Shown here in pieces: positions 17,232 through 29,100 of a stretch of DNA of 64,000 nucleotides. The stretch lies in NCBI RefSeq assembly GCF_000768315.1, contig NZ_AQQX01000001.1, forward strand, positions 682,001 through 746,000. The letters are read 5' to 3'. The stretch's first letter is position 1, and each line of letters begins with the position of its first letter. The translations under genes and the position numbers were made by a program. This DNA comes from Pseudooceanicola atlanticus (GTDB lineage: Bacteria > Pseudomonadota > Alphaproteobacteria > Rhodobacterales > Rhodobacteraceae). The notes below the pieces were generated by a model. It did no database searches. It was not told where the DNA came from and worked only from the letters and a program-made list of their open reading frames with translations.

Positions 17232-17270
17232 CCCCCCTTTCATCTGGCCGGTCAATATCCCCGCCGGAGG
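17232..17270 (+). repeat. Dispersed intergenic repeat, variant B copy 1
   Basis: CCCCCCTTTCATCTGGCCGG followed by TCAATATCCCC and a GCCGGAGGCTCCGG tail. The same sequence in inverse orientation is at 20231-20264. The two copies bracket the helicase-SDR-DoxX block. Confidence 0.65.
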
Positions 17271-17368
17271 CTCCGGACCGCGCCACCCGACCAACGCTCC
17301 GATCCAAAGGGCGCCAGCGTGCAATCGGGCGCTGGCACATCCCGCTGAGCCGGGGTAGCGTCTGCGCC

Positions 17369-18910
17369 ATGACGCTGCCCTCCGTGACCTTTTCCGACGA
17401 CCAGGCCCAGGCCTTCGACCGCATCGCCGAAGTGCTGCGGGGCGAGGGCGTGGACCTCGAAGATGGCTCCACCCGGCCCGCCGGCGCGGGCAAGGGGCAG
17501 GTGATCGCCGTCACGGGCAAGGCCGGGTCGGGCAAGACGCTGCTGCTCTCGGCCATCGCCAGTGCCGCCGAAGAGGCCGGTGTCACCCTCGTCTCGGGCG
17601 ATTACGAACCGCGCAAGCATCGCGACCGCCGCACGCTGGCGATTCTCGCCCCGACCAACAAGGCGGCCTCGGTCCTGCGCCTGCGCGGCGTGCCGGCGAC
17701 GACGATCCACCGCATCCTCTACACCCCGGTCTATGACCCGGAATACGAACGCATTGCCGAATGGCTGGCGGGCGAGGGTGAAAAGCCCGAGATCGAGGGC
17801 CTGACCGATGCCGCGCTGGACCGCGCGCTGGCCTTCTACCAGACCAACAAGTCGGTGCCCGGCGCGCTGGCCGCCGCGGGACTGCGCGGATCGGATTTCA
17901 TCACCGGCTGGAAACGCCGCGACGACCCGCTGGACATGGGGCTGATCGACGAAGCCTCGATGCTCGACGACAAGCAATACGATGATCTGAGAGAGATTTT
18001 TCCGACCCTGCTGCTGTTCGGCGACCCGGCGCAGCTGTCGCCGGTGGGCCAGTCGGGCCGGATGGTCTTTGACCGGCTTGCGGCACCGGAAAAGCTCAAC
18101 CTCGACCGGATCCACCGCCAGGATGCAGGCAACCCGATCCTCGACCTTGCCCATGCGCTGGCCGATCCGCAGCTGGGCTTCGAGGATTTCGAACGCATGA
18201 TCGAGGACAAGGCCCGCCAGGACGACCGCGTCGTCTGGGGCCAGCGGGTGGAGGTCGACCTGATGGCGCGCTCCCCGGTTCTGGTCTGGCGCAATGCCAC
18301 GCGGATCCGCCTGATCAACGCATTCCGCAGGGTCCATGACGCGCCCGAAGATGCGCTCCTCCCCGGGGAGCCGCTTATCTGCGACGGCATCGAACTGCCC
18401 CTGAAGCACCGCAAGAAGCGCCTGGACCTCGAGGCGCGGGGCCTGATCAAGGGGGCGCAGGTGGTCTATCTCGGCCCCGGCTCGAAGCCCGGCTTTTCCC
18501 GCCTGCACGTGGTCGGCGCCGAAAGCCCGCAGGTCTCCGCCGCCTCCATCGTGAAGATCGAGAAGCCGGACGAAGAGGAACCCTTCATCCCCTTCGCCGC
18601 CCGCATGGGCGCGACCTTCCTGCATGGGGCTGCGGTGACGATCCACAAGGCCCAGGGCTCGCAATGGAACGAGGTGCAGGTCTTCGCCCCTGACCTCTTT
18701 GCCGCGGCACGGGTCGGGCGGGTCGAGGCGGGGCAACCCCTGTGGAAACGGCTTGCCTACGTGGCGATCACCCGGGCGGAAACGCGCCTGCACTGGATCG
18801 TGCGCAACCGGCTGGCCAAGCCCTCGGTCCCGCTGGGCGTCGACGACCTGCGCGCCACCCCCGTGGCACCTCTGGAAATGAGCCTGACCAGCGAGGACGA
18901 CACGCCATGA
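17369..18910 (+). CDS. ATP-dependent RecD-like DNA helicase
   Basis: A 513-residue superfamily 1 helicase of the short RecD2/UvrD-C type. Seen are motif I VTGKAGSGKTLLL, motif Ia APTNKAASVL, motif II LIDEASML, motif III FGDPAQLSPVG, an HRQDAGNP segment, motif V TIHKAQGSQW and motif VI YVAITRAETRL. It is expected to unwind 5'-tailed DNA in repair, but no partner genes indicate a specific role. The first ATG (17369) gives a full domain without excess N-terminus. It overlaps the SDR start by ATGA, so the two are co-translated. Confidence 0.9.
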   Translation: MTLPSVTFSDDQAQAFDRIAEVLRGEGVDLEDGSTRPAGAGKGQVIAVTGKAGSGKTLLLSAIASAAEEAGVTLVSGDYEPRKHRDRRTLAILAPTNKAASVLRLRGVPATTIHRILYTPVYDPEYERIAEWLAGEGEKPEIEGLTDAALDRALAFYQTNKSVPGALAAAGLRGSDFITGWKRRDDPLDMGLIDEASMLDDKQYDDLREIFPTLLLFGDPAQLSPVGQSGRMVFDRLAAPEKLNLDRIHRQDAGNPILDLAHALADPQLGFEDFERMIEDKARQDDRVVWGQRVEVDLMARSPVLVWRNATRIRLINAFRRVHDAPEDALLPGEPLICDGIELPLKHRKKRLDLEARGLIKGAQVVYLGPGSKPGFSRLHVVGAESPQVSAASIVKIEKPDEEEPFIPFAARMGATFLHGAAVTIHKAQGSQWNEVQVFAPDLFAAARVGRVEAGQPLWKRLAYVAITRAETRLHWIVRNRLAKPSVPLGVDDLRATPVAPLEMSLTSEDDTP

Positions 18911-19626
18911 GATCCATCCTCATCACCGGTGCCAGCGCCGGCATCGGCCGCGAAACTGCAGAGCTGTTCCTGAAGGAAGGCTGGAAGGTCGGCTGCGTCG
19001 CCCGTCGCGGCGACGTGTTGGAGCAGGTCTTCGGCGGGGCGGAAAACGCCGTGCTTCTGCCCGCCGATGTCACGGACGAGGCCGGGGTCGAGCAGGCTTT
19101 CGACCGTTTTGTCGACAGCGCCGGTCGCCTGGACGTCCTGTTCAACAATGCGGGCCGCTTCGGGCAGGGCGGGACGATCGACACGATCCCGCTGGAGGAA
19201 TGGCGCGCCACGGTCGATCTGAACATCACCGGCATGTTCCTGGCCGCCCGCGCCGCCTTTGCCCGGATGCGCGCACAGGACCCGCAGGGTGGCCGGATCA
19301 TCAACAACGGGTCGATCTCGGCCCATGTGCCGCGCGAAGGCTCCATCGCCTATACGGCGACCAAGCACGCGGTGACGGGCATGACCCGGACCCTGTCGCT
19401 GGATGGCCGCGCATATGACATTGCCTGCGGCCAGATCGATATCGGCAATGCCCGGACAGAGCTGCTTCAGGGCCTGATCGACGCCAGCCCCGACGCGCCG
19501 CCGCCCAGCATGGACGTCGCCCATGCCGCGCGGTCCGTCCTGCACATGGCCGATCTTCCGCCCGAGGCCAACGTCCAGTTCATGACCGTCATGGCGACCA
19601 AGATGCCCTATATCGGCCGCGGCTGA
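18907..19626 (+). CDS. Short-chain dehydrogenase/reductase
   Basis: A 239-residue classical SDR. It has the Rossmann motif ITGASAGIGRETA, the structural motif LFNNAGRFGQGG, a catalytic Ser in NNGSISAHVP and Tyr/Lys in YTATKHAVTGMTRT. The cofactor preference is probably NADP because an Arg pair follows beta-strand 2 (CVARRG). The substrate is unknown. It is coupled to the upstream helicase gene by ATGA overlap, and the pairing looks organisational rather than metabolic. Confidence 0.88.
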   Translation: MRSILITGASAGIGRETAELFLKEGWKVGCVARRGDVLEQVFGGAENAVLLPADVTDEAGVEQAFDRFVDSAGRLDVLFNNAGRFGQGGTIDTIPLEEWRATVDLNITGMFLAARAAFARMRAQDPQGGRIINNGSISAHVPREGSIAYTATKHAVTGMTRTLSLDGRAYDIACGQIDIGNARTELLQGLIDASPDAPPPSMDVAHAARSVLHMADLPPEANVQFMTVMATKMPYIGRG

Positions 19627-19639
19627 GGTTTTCCGCCTA

Positions 19640-19653
19640 TTCAACGCGTTGAA
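19640..19653. promoter_or_regulatory. Perfect 14-bp palindrome upstream of doxX
   Basis: TTCAACGCGTTGAA lies 14 bases after the SDR stop and 113 bases ahead of the DoxX start. A symmetrical site with a central CG is the usual form of a LacI-family operator. No regulator gene adjoins it. Confidence 0.4.
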
Positions 19654-19765
19654 GGCACGATCTTGCGCGGGAACCCGCCCCTGGACGGGGCTCTTGCCGG
19701 TCTCGTGACGACGCCGTGTCCGTCCCCCTCTTGCGCTTTTGCGTCATGGCTGAGACGGTGCGCCC

Positions 19766-20164
19766 ATGTCGGATTTCGTCAACCTGCTGGGCCGGATCAT
19801 GGTCGCCATCCTGTTTCTGGGTGGCGCCGTTCAAAAGGTCTTTGATCCCGCGCCGGTGATGGAGATGATCACGTCCCTCGGCCTGCCCGCGAACCTGGTC
19901 TGGGCGGTCGCGGCCTTCAACCTGGTCGCAGCGCTGAGCCTGATCGTCGGGCCGGGCGTGCGCAGCTGGGCCATCGTGCTGGCGGGCTATTGCATTTTCA
20001 CCAGCTATTTCCACTGGCAGCTGCGGGCCGATCCCTGGCAGGTGACCATCGTGGTGAAGAACTGGGCGATTGCCGGGGGGCTGCTGATCCTCGCCGCCCA
20101 GGGCCCCGGGCGGCTGACCGTGTTCGGACGCCGCCGCAAGGACGGGCCGGATTTCTCGGGCTGA
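19766..20164 (+). CDS. DoxX family membrane protein
   Basis: A 132-residue protein with four hydrophobic segments (LLGRIMVAILFLGGAVQKV, NLVWAVAAFNLVAALSLIVG, WAIVLAGYCIFTSYFHW and NWAIAGGLLILAAQG) and the DoxX-type FLGGAVQKVFDP N-terminus. Bacterial DoxX proteins are small inner-membrane proteins. Some take part in redox homeostasis with thioredoxin/quinone partners, but no partner is encoded here. It is a single gene between the SDR and an oppositely oriented dehydrogenase. Confidence 0.82.
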   Translation: MSDFVNLLGRIMVAILFLGGAVQKVFDPAPVMEMITSLGLPANLVWAVAAFNLVAALSLIVGPGVRSWAIVLAGYCIFTSYFHWQLRADPWQVTIVVKNWAIAGGLLILAAQGPGRLTVFGRRRKDGPDFSG

Positions 20165-20230
20165 GGGCGGGGCGTAATGCCCTGATTTTGCGCCGGCTTC
20201 GCCGTCGCGCAGCCGGGGCTCTGCCCCGGA

Positions 20231-20264
20231 CCCCGGGATATTTACCGGCCAGATGAAAGGGGGG
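20231..20264 (-). repeat. Dispersed intergenic repeat, variant B copy 2
   Basis: On the minus strand this reads CCCCCCTTTCATCTGGCCGG then TAAATATCCCGGGG, nearly identical to 17232-17270. A GGGGCTCTGCCCC hairpin adjoins it (about 20215-20227). It fills the gap between the convergent doxX and dehydrogenase genes. Confidence 0.65.
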
Positions 20265-20266
20265 CG

Positions 20267-21142
20267 TCAGCGCGTGGGAACCGGCGTGTCGCCCCGGTAA
20301 TCGTAGAAGCCGCGGCCGGCCTTGCGGCCGAGCCATCCGGCCTCGACATATTTGGTCAGCAGCGGGCAGGGGCGGTATTTCGTGTCCGCCAGCCCATCAT
20401 GCAGCACGTTCATGATGGCGAGGCAGGTGTCGAGCCCGATGAAATCGGCCAGCTCCAGCGGGCCCATCGGGTGGTTGGCACCCAGCTTCATCGCCTCGTC
20501 GATGGACTTCACGTTACCGACGCCTTCGTAGAGCACGTAGACCGCTTCGTTGATCATCGGAACGAGCACGCGGTTCACGATGAAGGCCGGGAAATCCTCG
20601 GCCGAGGAGGCGGTCTTGCCCAGGCGTTCCACCACCGCGAGGCAGGCCTTGTAGGTTTCCTCGTCCGTGGCGATGCCGCGAATCAATTCGACCAGCTGCA
20701 TGACCGGCACCGGGTTCATGAAGTGGAAGCCCATGAACTTTTCCGGCCGGTCCGTGCGCGAGGCGAGGCGCGTGATCGAGATCGAGGAGGTGTTCGAAGT
20801 CAGGATCGTGTCATCCTTGAGATGGGGCACCAACTCCTTGAAAATGGCGTCCTTGACCGTCTCGCGTTCGGTTGCGGCCTCGATCACGAGGTCCATCTTG
20901 CCGAGATCGGTCAGGGTCATCGTGGTCGAGATACGGGCCTGCGCCGCCTGCTTGTCCTCTTCGGTGATGAGGCTGCGCGACACCTGCCGGGCGAGGTTCC
21001 GGTCGATCTGGGTCATGGCGCGGTCCAGCGCCTCCTGGTTGATATCGTTGAGCACGACATCATAACCCGCCAGGGCGCAGACATGCGCGATCCCGTTGCC
21101 CATCTGACCGGCGCCGATGACACCTACCGATGCAATTTCCAT
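20267..21142 (-). CDS. 3-hydroxybutyryl-CoA dehydrogenase
   Basis: A 291-residue soluble 3-hydroxyacyl-CoA dehydrogenase. The N-terminal NAD fold is VGVIGAGQMGNGIAHVCA. The catalytic His and Glu are in GFHFMNPVPVMQLVE, the Asn in FIVNRVLVPMINEA, and the C-terminal dimerisation domain contains NHPMGPLELADFIGLD. In this genome it may supply acetoacetyl-CoA/3-hydroxybutyryl-CoA interconversion feeding the ethylmalonyl-CoA pathway, although the Ccr branch usually uses an NADPH enzyme (PhaB). The ATG at 21142 has GAGGAG upstream. The frame extends 27 residues further to another ATG that I consider spurious. Confidence 0.93.
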   Translation of the reverse strand: MEIASVGVIGAGQMGNGIAHVCALAGYDVVLNDINQEALDRAMTQIDRNLARQVSRSLITEEDKQAAQARISTTMTLTDLGKMDLVIEAATERETVKDAIFKELVPHLKDDTILTSNTSSISITRLASRTDRPEKFMGFHFMNPVPVMQLVELIRGIATDEETYKACLAVVERLGKTASSAEDFPAFIVNRVLVPMINEAVYVLYEGVGNVKSIDEAMKLGANHPMGPLELADFIGLDTCLAIMNVLHDGLADTKYRPCPLLTKYVEAGWLGRKAGRGFYDYRGDTPVPTR

Positions 21143-21266
21143 GACCAACTCCTCATGTCCACGGCCCCACACTGACCTGCGGAGGCACGGCCTGCAATAC
21201 CCATGCAGGTCGATCAAATGCAAGGTTTAGGTCTTTGGAAAGGTTTGGAGTTCAAGAAGGGACCGG

Positions 21267-22154
21267 GTGAATTTGATGGTGGGTGTGATGACCTATGAAC
21301 GGATAGGGCCGGCGGCCCTTGATTACATGCCTTGTCGCTATGGGTCCTCGAAGATCCTGTTCCGGGGGCCGCGGCGGCGTCTGGACAGGCCCTATATTGC
21401 CTTCCTGGGCGGGACGGAGACCTACGGAAAGTTCCTGGCAGAGCCTTATCCCGCACTGGTGGAGGCCGGGCTGGGCCGGGTCTGCGTCAACCTGGGCGCG
21501 GTCAATGCGGGGGCGGATATCTACCTCAACGATCCGGCGCTGCTGGAGGTGATCGCCGGGGCCGAGGCGGTCGTCATCCAGGTGATGGGGGCGCAGAATA
21601 TCTCGAACCGCTATTACGCCGTGCATCCGCGCCGCAATGACCGGTTCCTGCAGGCCTCCGAGGTGATGAAGGCCGTGTTCCGGGATGTGGATTTCACGGA
21701 ATTTCACTTTACACGCCACATGTTACAGGCCCTGCGGGAGCTGTCGGCCGACCGGTTCGCCATTGTCGAGACAGAGCTGAAGGCGGCCTGGATCGCGCGG
21801 ATGGGCCAGTTGATCGATGCGGCTCGGGGGCCTGTTCTGATGCATTGGTTCGCCCCCCGCAGGATGGCCGAGGACGGCGCGCGCGACCTGGCCGATCCGG
21901 CGCAAAGCGAGCCGCTTTTCGTCGATCCGGCGATGCTGAAGGTGCTTGGGCCAAAGCTGGCCGGGCTGGTCACTACCGTCCCCTCGGACGCCGCGCTGCG
22001 GGCCGGGGCGGAGGGCATGATCTTTTCCCAGATGGAGGCACCCGTCGCCCGGACCCAGATGGGGGTGATGGCCCACCAGGAGGCGGCCGATCAGCTGATC
22101 GCTGCGCTGGCTGCACTGTTGCCGAAACACCGAAGCACCGGCACGGCGCGGTAA
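21267..22154 (+). CDS. DUF6473 family protein
   Basis: A 295-residue protein of unknown function that I recognise as DUF6473, a family I know mainly from Rhodobacterales. Typical segments are YGSSKILFRGPRR, IAFLGGTETYGKFL, VNLGAVNAGAD, VIQVMGAQNISNRYYAVHPRRNDRF and MHWFAP. It has no signal peptide or membrane segment. The alternating beta/alpha pattern suggests a nucleotide- or sulfotransferase-like fold, but this is a guess. GTG at 21267 has AAGAAGG six bases ahead; ATG at 21288 (MTYER) is an equally plausible start because many homologues begin there. Confidence 0.72.
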   Translation: MNLMVGVMTYERIGPAALDYMPCRYGSSKILFRGPRRRLDRPYIAFLGGTETYGKFLAEPYPALVEAGLGRVCVNLGAVNAGADIYLNDPALLEVIAGAEAVVIQVMGAQNISNRYYAVHPRRNDRFLQASEVMKAVFRDVDFTEFHFTRHMLQALRELSADRFAIVETELKAAWIARMGQLIDAARGPVLMHWFAPRRMAEDGARDLADPAQSEPLFVDPAMLKVLGPKLAGLVTTVPSDAALRAGAEGMIFSQMEAPVARTQMGVMAHQEAADQLIAALAALLPKHRSTGTAR

Positions 22155-22173
22155 GGTTTCACCACCGAACGCC

Positions 22174-22228
22174 ACGTCGGTATCACGTCGGTATTGCGTC
22201 GGTATCGCATCGGTGCGGGATCGGTCTT
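22174..22228 (+). repeat. Five-unit tandem array with an 11-bp period
   Basis: Units of 11 bp: ACGTCGGTATC, ACGTCGGTATT, GCGTCGGTATC, GCATCGGTGCG, GGATCGGTCTT. The first three are near-perfect and the last two decayed. The array starts 20 bases after the DUF6473 stop. A matching array in inverse orientation lies at 48731-48774. Confidence 0.85.
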
Positions 22229-22290
22229 CGCCACTTTGCCGGTGTGCCGCGCAGGGGGACCTGCGTGCCGCACGGGACGGGCAAAAGAAA

Positions 22291-22315
22291 ACGGCGCCGC
22301 TGAGTGCGGCGCCGT
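22291..22315 (-). terminator. Rho-independent terminator of katG
   Basis: ACGGCGCCGC and GCGGCGCCGT form a perfect 10-bp stem with a 5-base loop. On the minus strand it is followed by a T-rich tract (TTTTCTTTT), 45 bases past the katG stop. It may also stop plus-strand readthrough from DUF6473, since TCGGTTTT follows on that side. Confidence 0.85.
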
Positions 22316-22359
22316 TCGGTTTTCAGGCGAGGGGCGGGCCGTGCCGCGCCGCTGCAGGA

Positions 22360-24958
<2,599 letters not shown>

Positions 24959-26143
24959 ATGTGGCTCAATTGGATCAAGTCGGCGCTGAGCCAGATCATC
25001 CTGGCGGCGATCGTCATCGGGGCGTTCCTGGCGCTGTGGGTCACACAGGTGCCGTCGGCGCGGCCGTGGCTGGACCAGGTCGGGATCTCCGAGATGCTGG
25101 GCTTGCCGCCGGTCGAGGCGGCCGAGGCGGGGCAGGGGCCGCGGGGATACGGGCCGGGCGGTCCGACCCGCGTGGTGATTGCGCCGGTGGGCACCGGGGC
25201 GCTGAACGACCGGATCACCGCGATCGGCGACGGGCGCGCGCTGCGCTCGGTCACGGTGCGGGCGGAAACCAGCGGGCGGATCACCGAGATCGGGTTCCGC
25301 GCCGGCGAGATGGTCGAGGAAGGCACGGTGATCTTCCACCTCGATGACGAGGCCGAGCGGATCGCGCTGGATCGGGCCCGGCTGGTGCTGGACGATGCGC
25401 GCGAGGATGCGGACCGGCTGGACCGGTTGCGCCAGGCCGGATCGGCCACCGCCGTGGCCCTGCGCGAGGCGGAACTGGCCCTGCGCACCGCGGAACTGAG
25501 CGTGCGCCAGGCCGAATTCGACCTGGATCAGCGCCAGGTCGTCGCGCCGATCAGCGGCTGGATGGGCCTGCTGGAGCACGAGGTCGGCGACCGCGTCTCG
25601 GCGACCGAGGAACTGGCGGTGATCTCGGATCGCAGCGAGATCCAGATCGATTTCCGGGTGCCCGAACGCATCCTGACCAAGCTGTCGCCGGGCATGCCGC
25701 TGAGGGCCGAACCCCTGGCCCTGCCCGGTGTCGAAATCGCCGGAGAGGTCGTGGCCATCGACAACCAGGTGGACCGCAACAGCCGCACGGTGCGGGTGCT
25801 GGGCCAGCTGGGCAATGAAGGCGACCGGCTGCGCGACGGCATGTCCCTGACGGTCAGCCTGTCCTTCGAGGGCGAGCCGTTCCCGACGGTCGATCCGCTG
25901 GCAGTGCAATGGTCCAGCGACGGCGCCTTTGTCTGGGCCGTGCGCGAGGGCAAGGCGACCCGCGTGCCGATCGAGATCCGCCAGCGCAACGCCCAAGCGG
26001 TGCTGGTCGAAGGCGCGCTGGAAACCGGCGAACCGGTGGTGATCGAGGGCGTGCAGACGCTGCGGCCCGGGGCCGAGGTGGCGATTGACGGCGATGACGC
26101 GGCGGGGCTGGAAGCCAAGGCCGCGCCGGCGCGCAAATCCTGA
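24959..26143 (+). CDS. RND efflux periplasmic adaptor (membrane fusion protein)
   Basis: A 394-residue HlyD/AcrA-type adaptor. One N-terminal membrane anchor (IILAAIVIGAFLALWV) is followed by a glycine-rich linker. The lipoyl half-motif ITAIGDGRALRSVTVRAET is followed by SGRITEIGFRAGEMVEEG, then an alpha-helical hairpin of regularly spaced Leu/Ala/Arg (ALDRARLVLDDAREDADRL and the following stretch). The second lipoyl half is VVAPISGWMGLLEHEVGD, and beta-barrel segments follow. It links the inner-membrane pump encoded next to an outer-membrane channel encoded elsewhere. An upstream in-frame ATG (24902) is possible. Confidence 0.9.
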   Translation: MWLNWIKSALSQIILAAIVIGAFLALWVTQVPSARPWLDQVGISEMLGLPPVEAAEAGQGPRGYGPGGPTRVVIAPVGTGALNDRITAIGDGRALRSVTVRAETSGRITEIGFRAGEMVEEGTVIFHLDDEAERIALDRARLVLDDAREDADRLDRLRQAGSATAVALREAELALRTAELSVRQAEFDLDQRQVVAPISGWMGLLEHEVGDRVSATEELAVISDRSEIQIDFRVPERILTKLSPGMPLRAEPLALPGVEIAGEVVAIDNQVDRNSRTVRVLGQLGNEGDRLRDGMSLTVSLSFEGEPFPTVDPLAVQWSSDGAFVWAVREGKATRVPIEIRQRNAQAVLVEGALETGEPVVIEGVQTLRPGAEVAIDGDDAAGLEAKAAPARKS

Positions 26144-26158
26144 TCGGAGACCGGGGCC

Positions 26159-29100
26159 ATGGCGGACAAGAACGCGGACGGGTCGGGCAAGACCGACAAG
26201 GACGAGGCCGGGAAAGATCAGGCCGAGACCTCCAAACCCGATGAGGTGACGTCGAAGGACGCATCGTCGGAGGCTTCGGACAAGACGGTTGCGGCAGATA
26301 CGTCCGACAAGTCCACCGGTACAGATATGTCTGATTCCGCCGAACCGGCAGAGGACCCGGCGCTGGCCCCGGGCGCTGGGGGCGGCACGGGGCTTTTCGT
26401 GCGCCGCCCGATCCTGGCCTTCGTGCTGTCGGCGCTGATCGTTATCGCGGGCATTGCCGGGCTGGCGGGCGTCGAGATCCGCGAATTGCCCGATGTCGAC
26501 CGCCCGGTCGTGACGGTCACCACGGATTTCCCCGGCGCCTCGCCGGAAACAGTGGACCAGGAGGTCACGTCGCGGGTCGAGGGCGCGGTGGGCCGGGTGT
26601 CGGGCATCCGTACCATTTCGTCGAATTCGCGCTACGGGCGCAGCCGGGTGACGCTGGAATTTGGCGACGATGTCGATCTGGACGTGGCCGCGACGGACAC
26701 TCGTGACGCGATGGCGCGTATTTCGAACCAATTGCCCGACGGGGCCGAGGACCCGCGCATCGTCAAGGCTGACGCCAATGCCCAGCCGGTGCTGCGGATC
26801 GCAGTGACATCGCCCACCCGCTCGCCGCAGGAACTGACGCAGCTGGTCTCGGACCGGGTCGAGGATCGCCTGATCTCGGTCACCGGGGTGGCGGATTTGC
26901 AGGTCTATGGCGACCGGGAACCGATCTTCCGCGTCGATATCGACCAGCGGAAACTGGCGGCGCGGGGCCTGACCCTGGCCAATCTGCGCAACGCGCTGGG
27001 CACCGTGGCCTTCGACGTGCCGGCGGGCGATTTGTCGGGCGAACGCCAGACGATCAACGTGCGGACCACCGCCCTGATCTCGACCGCGGAGGCGTTCGAG
27101 GCGCTCGAGGTCGCCGACAACGTGCTGCTGGGCGACGTGGCCCGCGTGTCGCTGGGCCCGGCGCCGAACGAAACGGTACTGCGCGCCAATGGCCAGACCG
27201 GCATCGGCATCGGCGTGATCCGGCAGGCGACCTCCAACACGCTGGAGATCTCGCAGAACGTCCGCCGCGTGGTCGGAGAGCTGTCGCAATCGCTGCCCGA
27301 AGACGTCGACATCTTCGTCACTTCCGACGACGCGACCTTCATCAACGGGTCGATCACCGAGGTGCTGAACACGCTGCTTCTGGCCGTGGCCATCGTGATC
27401 GCGATCATCTTCCTGTTCCTGCGGGACATCCGCGCGACGCTGATCCCGGCGCTGACCATGCCGGTGGCCCTGATCGGGACGATTGCCGCGCTCTACCTGG
27501 TGGGGTTCTCGGTCAATATCCTGACCCTGCTGGCGCTGGTGCTGGCGACGGGCATGGTCGTCGACGACGCGATCGTTGTGCTGGAGAACATCGTGCGCCA
27601 CCGCACCATGGGCACCGGCCCGCGCGCCGCCGCAGTGATCGGCACGCAGGAGGTGTTCTTTGCCGTGGTCACCACCACCGCGACGCTGGCCGCCGTCTTC
27701 GTGCCGCTGTCCTTCCTGCCGGGTCAGGTGGGCGGGCTGTTCCGCGAGTTCGGGTTTACCCTGGCCATCGCGGTCATGCTGTCCTCGGTCGTGGCGCTGA
27801 CGCTGTGCCCGGTCCTGGCCAGCCGCCTGCTGACCAAGCCGGTCAACGAAAACCCGCGCGGCCCGATCATCTGGCTGGGCAACCGTCTGGCCGGGCTGTA
27901 CCGGATGACGCTGAACTGGGCGCTGTCGGGGCCGCTGGTCGTGCTGGTGATCGCCGCGCTCTTCGCCGCGACCGCCTGGCTGATGGCCGGGGGTATCCGC
28001 AACGAGCTGACCCCGCGCGAGGACCGCGCGCTGGTGCTGCTGTCGATCACCGCGCCGCAGGGCGTGGCGCTGAGCTACACCACCGGGAAGATGGCGGAAA
28101 TCGAGGACGGCATCCAGAACCTGCGCGAGAGCGGAGAGGTCACCTCGGTCTTTTCCATCGCCGGCTGGGGCGGCAACAATTCGCGGGGCTTCATGGTCAT
28201 GGCGCTGTCGCCCTGGGATCAACGGGAGCGCAGCCAGGACGAGATCGCCAGCGACATTAACGCCGCACAGCGCAACGTGATCGGCCTGCGCGCCTTCGTG
28301 ATCCAGCCGAACTCTCTGGGCATCCGGGGGGCGGGGCGGGGCCTGTCCTTTGCCATCACCGGCAACAATTACGACCAGCTGGCCAGTGTCGCCGAAGACC
28401 TGGTGGCGCGGATGTCCGAGAACCCCGATTTCGGCGCCGTCCGGCTGGAATTCGAAACCACGATGCCGCAGCTTTTCATCGAGATCGACCGCCGCCGCGC
28501 CTCGGATCTGGGCGTCGACATCACCGGCCTGGGCGAGGCGCTGCGCGCCGTGCTGGATGGACGGTCGGTGGGCGAGTTGTTCATCGACGACACCTCGTTC
28601 GACATCCAGATGCTGTCCTCGTCGCATCCGGTGAACGATCCGTCGGACCTCGAGAACGTCTTTGTCCGCGCGGGCGACGGCCAGATGATCCCGATGTCGA
28701 CCTTCGTGACCCTGTCCGAACGCGCCGTCGCGCCCGAGCTGAACCGCGAAGGCCAGAACCGGTCGGTCGAGATATCGGCCGGGCTGACGCCGGCCATGTC
28801 GCTGGGTCAGGCCATGGTCGAGGTCGAGCGCCTGGGCGAGGATGTCCTGGCCGAGGAAAACCGCATCGTCCCCCTGGCCGAGGCCGCGACGCTGGACCAG
28901 ACCTCGTCGGGGATGCTGATGACCTTCGGCTTTGCGATCCTCGTGGTCTTCCTGGTGCTGTCGGCGCAGTTCGAAAGCTTCATCTCGGCCATCGTGGTGA
29001 TGTGCACCGTGCCGCTGGGCCTGGCCTGCGCGGCCATCGCCATGGTGCTGACCGGCATGTCGCTGAACGTCTATTCGCAGATCGGGCTCGTCATGCTCAT

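Noticed and set aside
22174-22228. CRISPR-like array
   Set aside because: The unit is only 11 bp with no spacers, so it is a simple tandem array and not a repeat-spacer structure.
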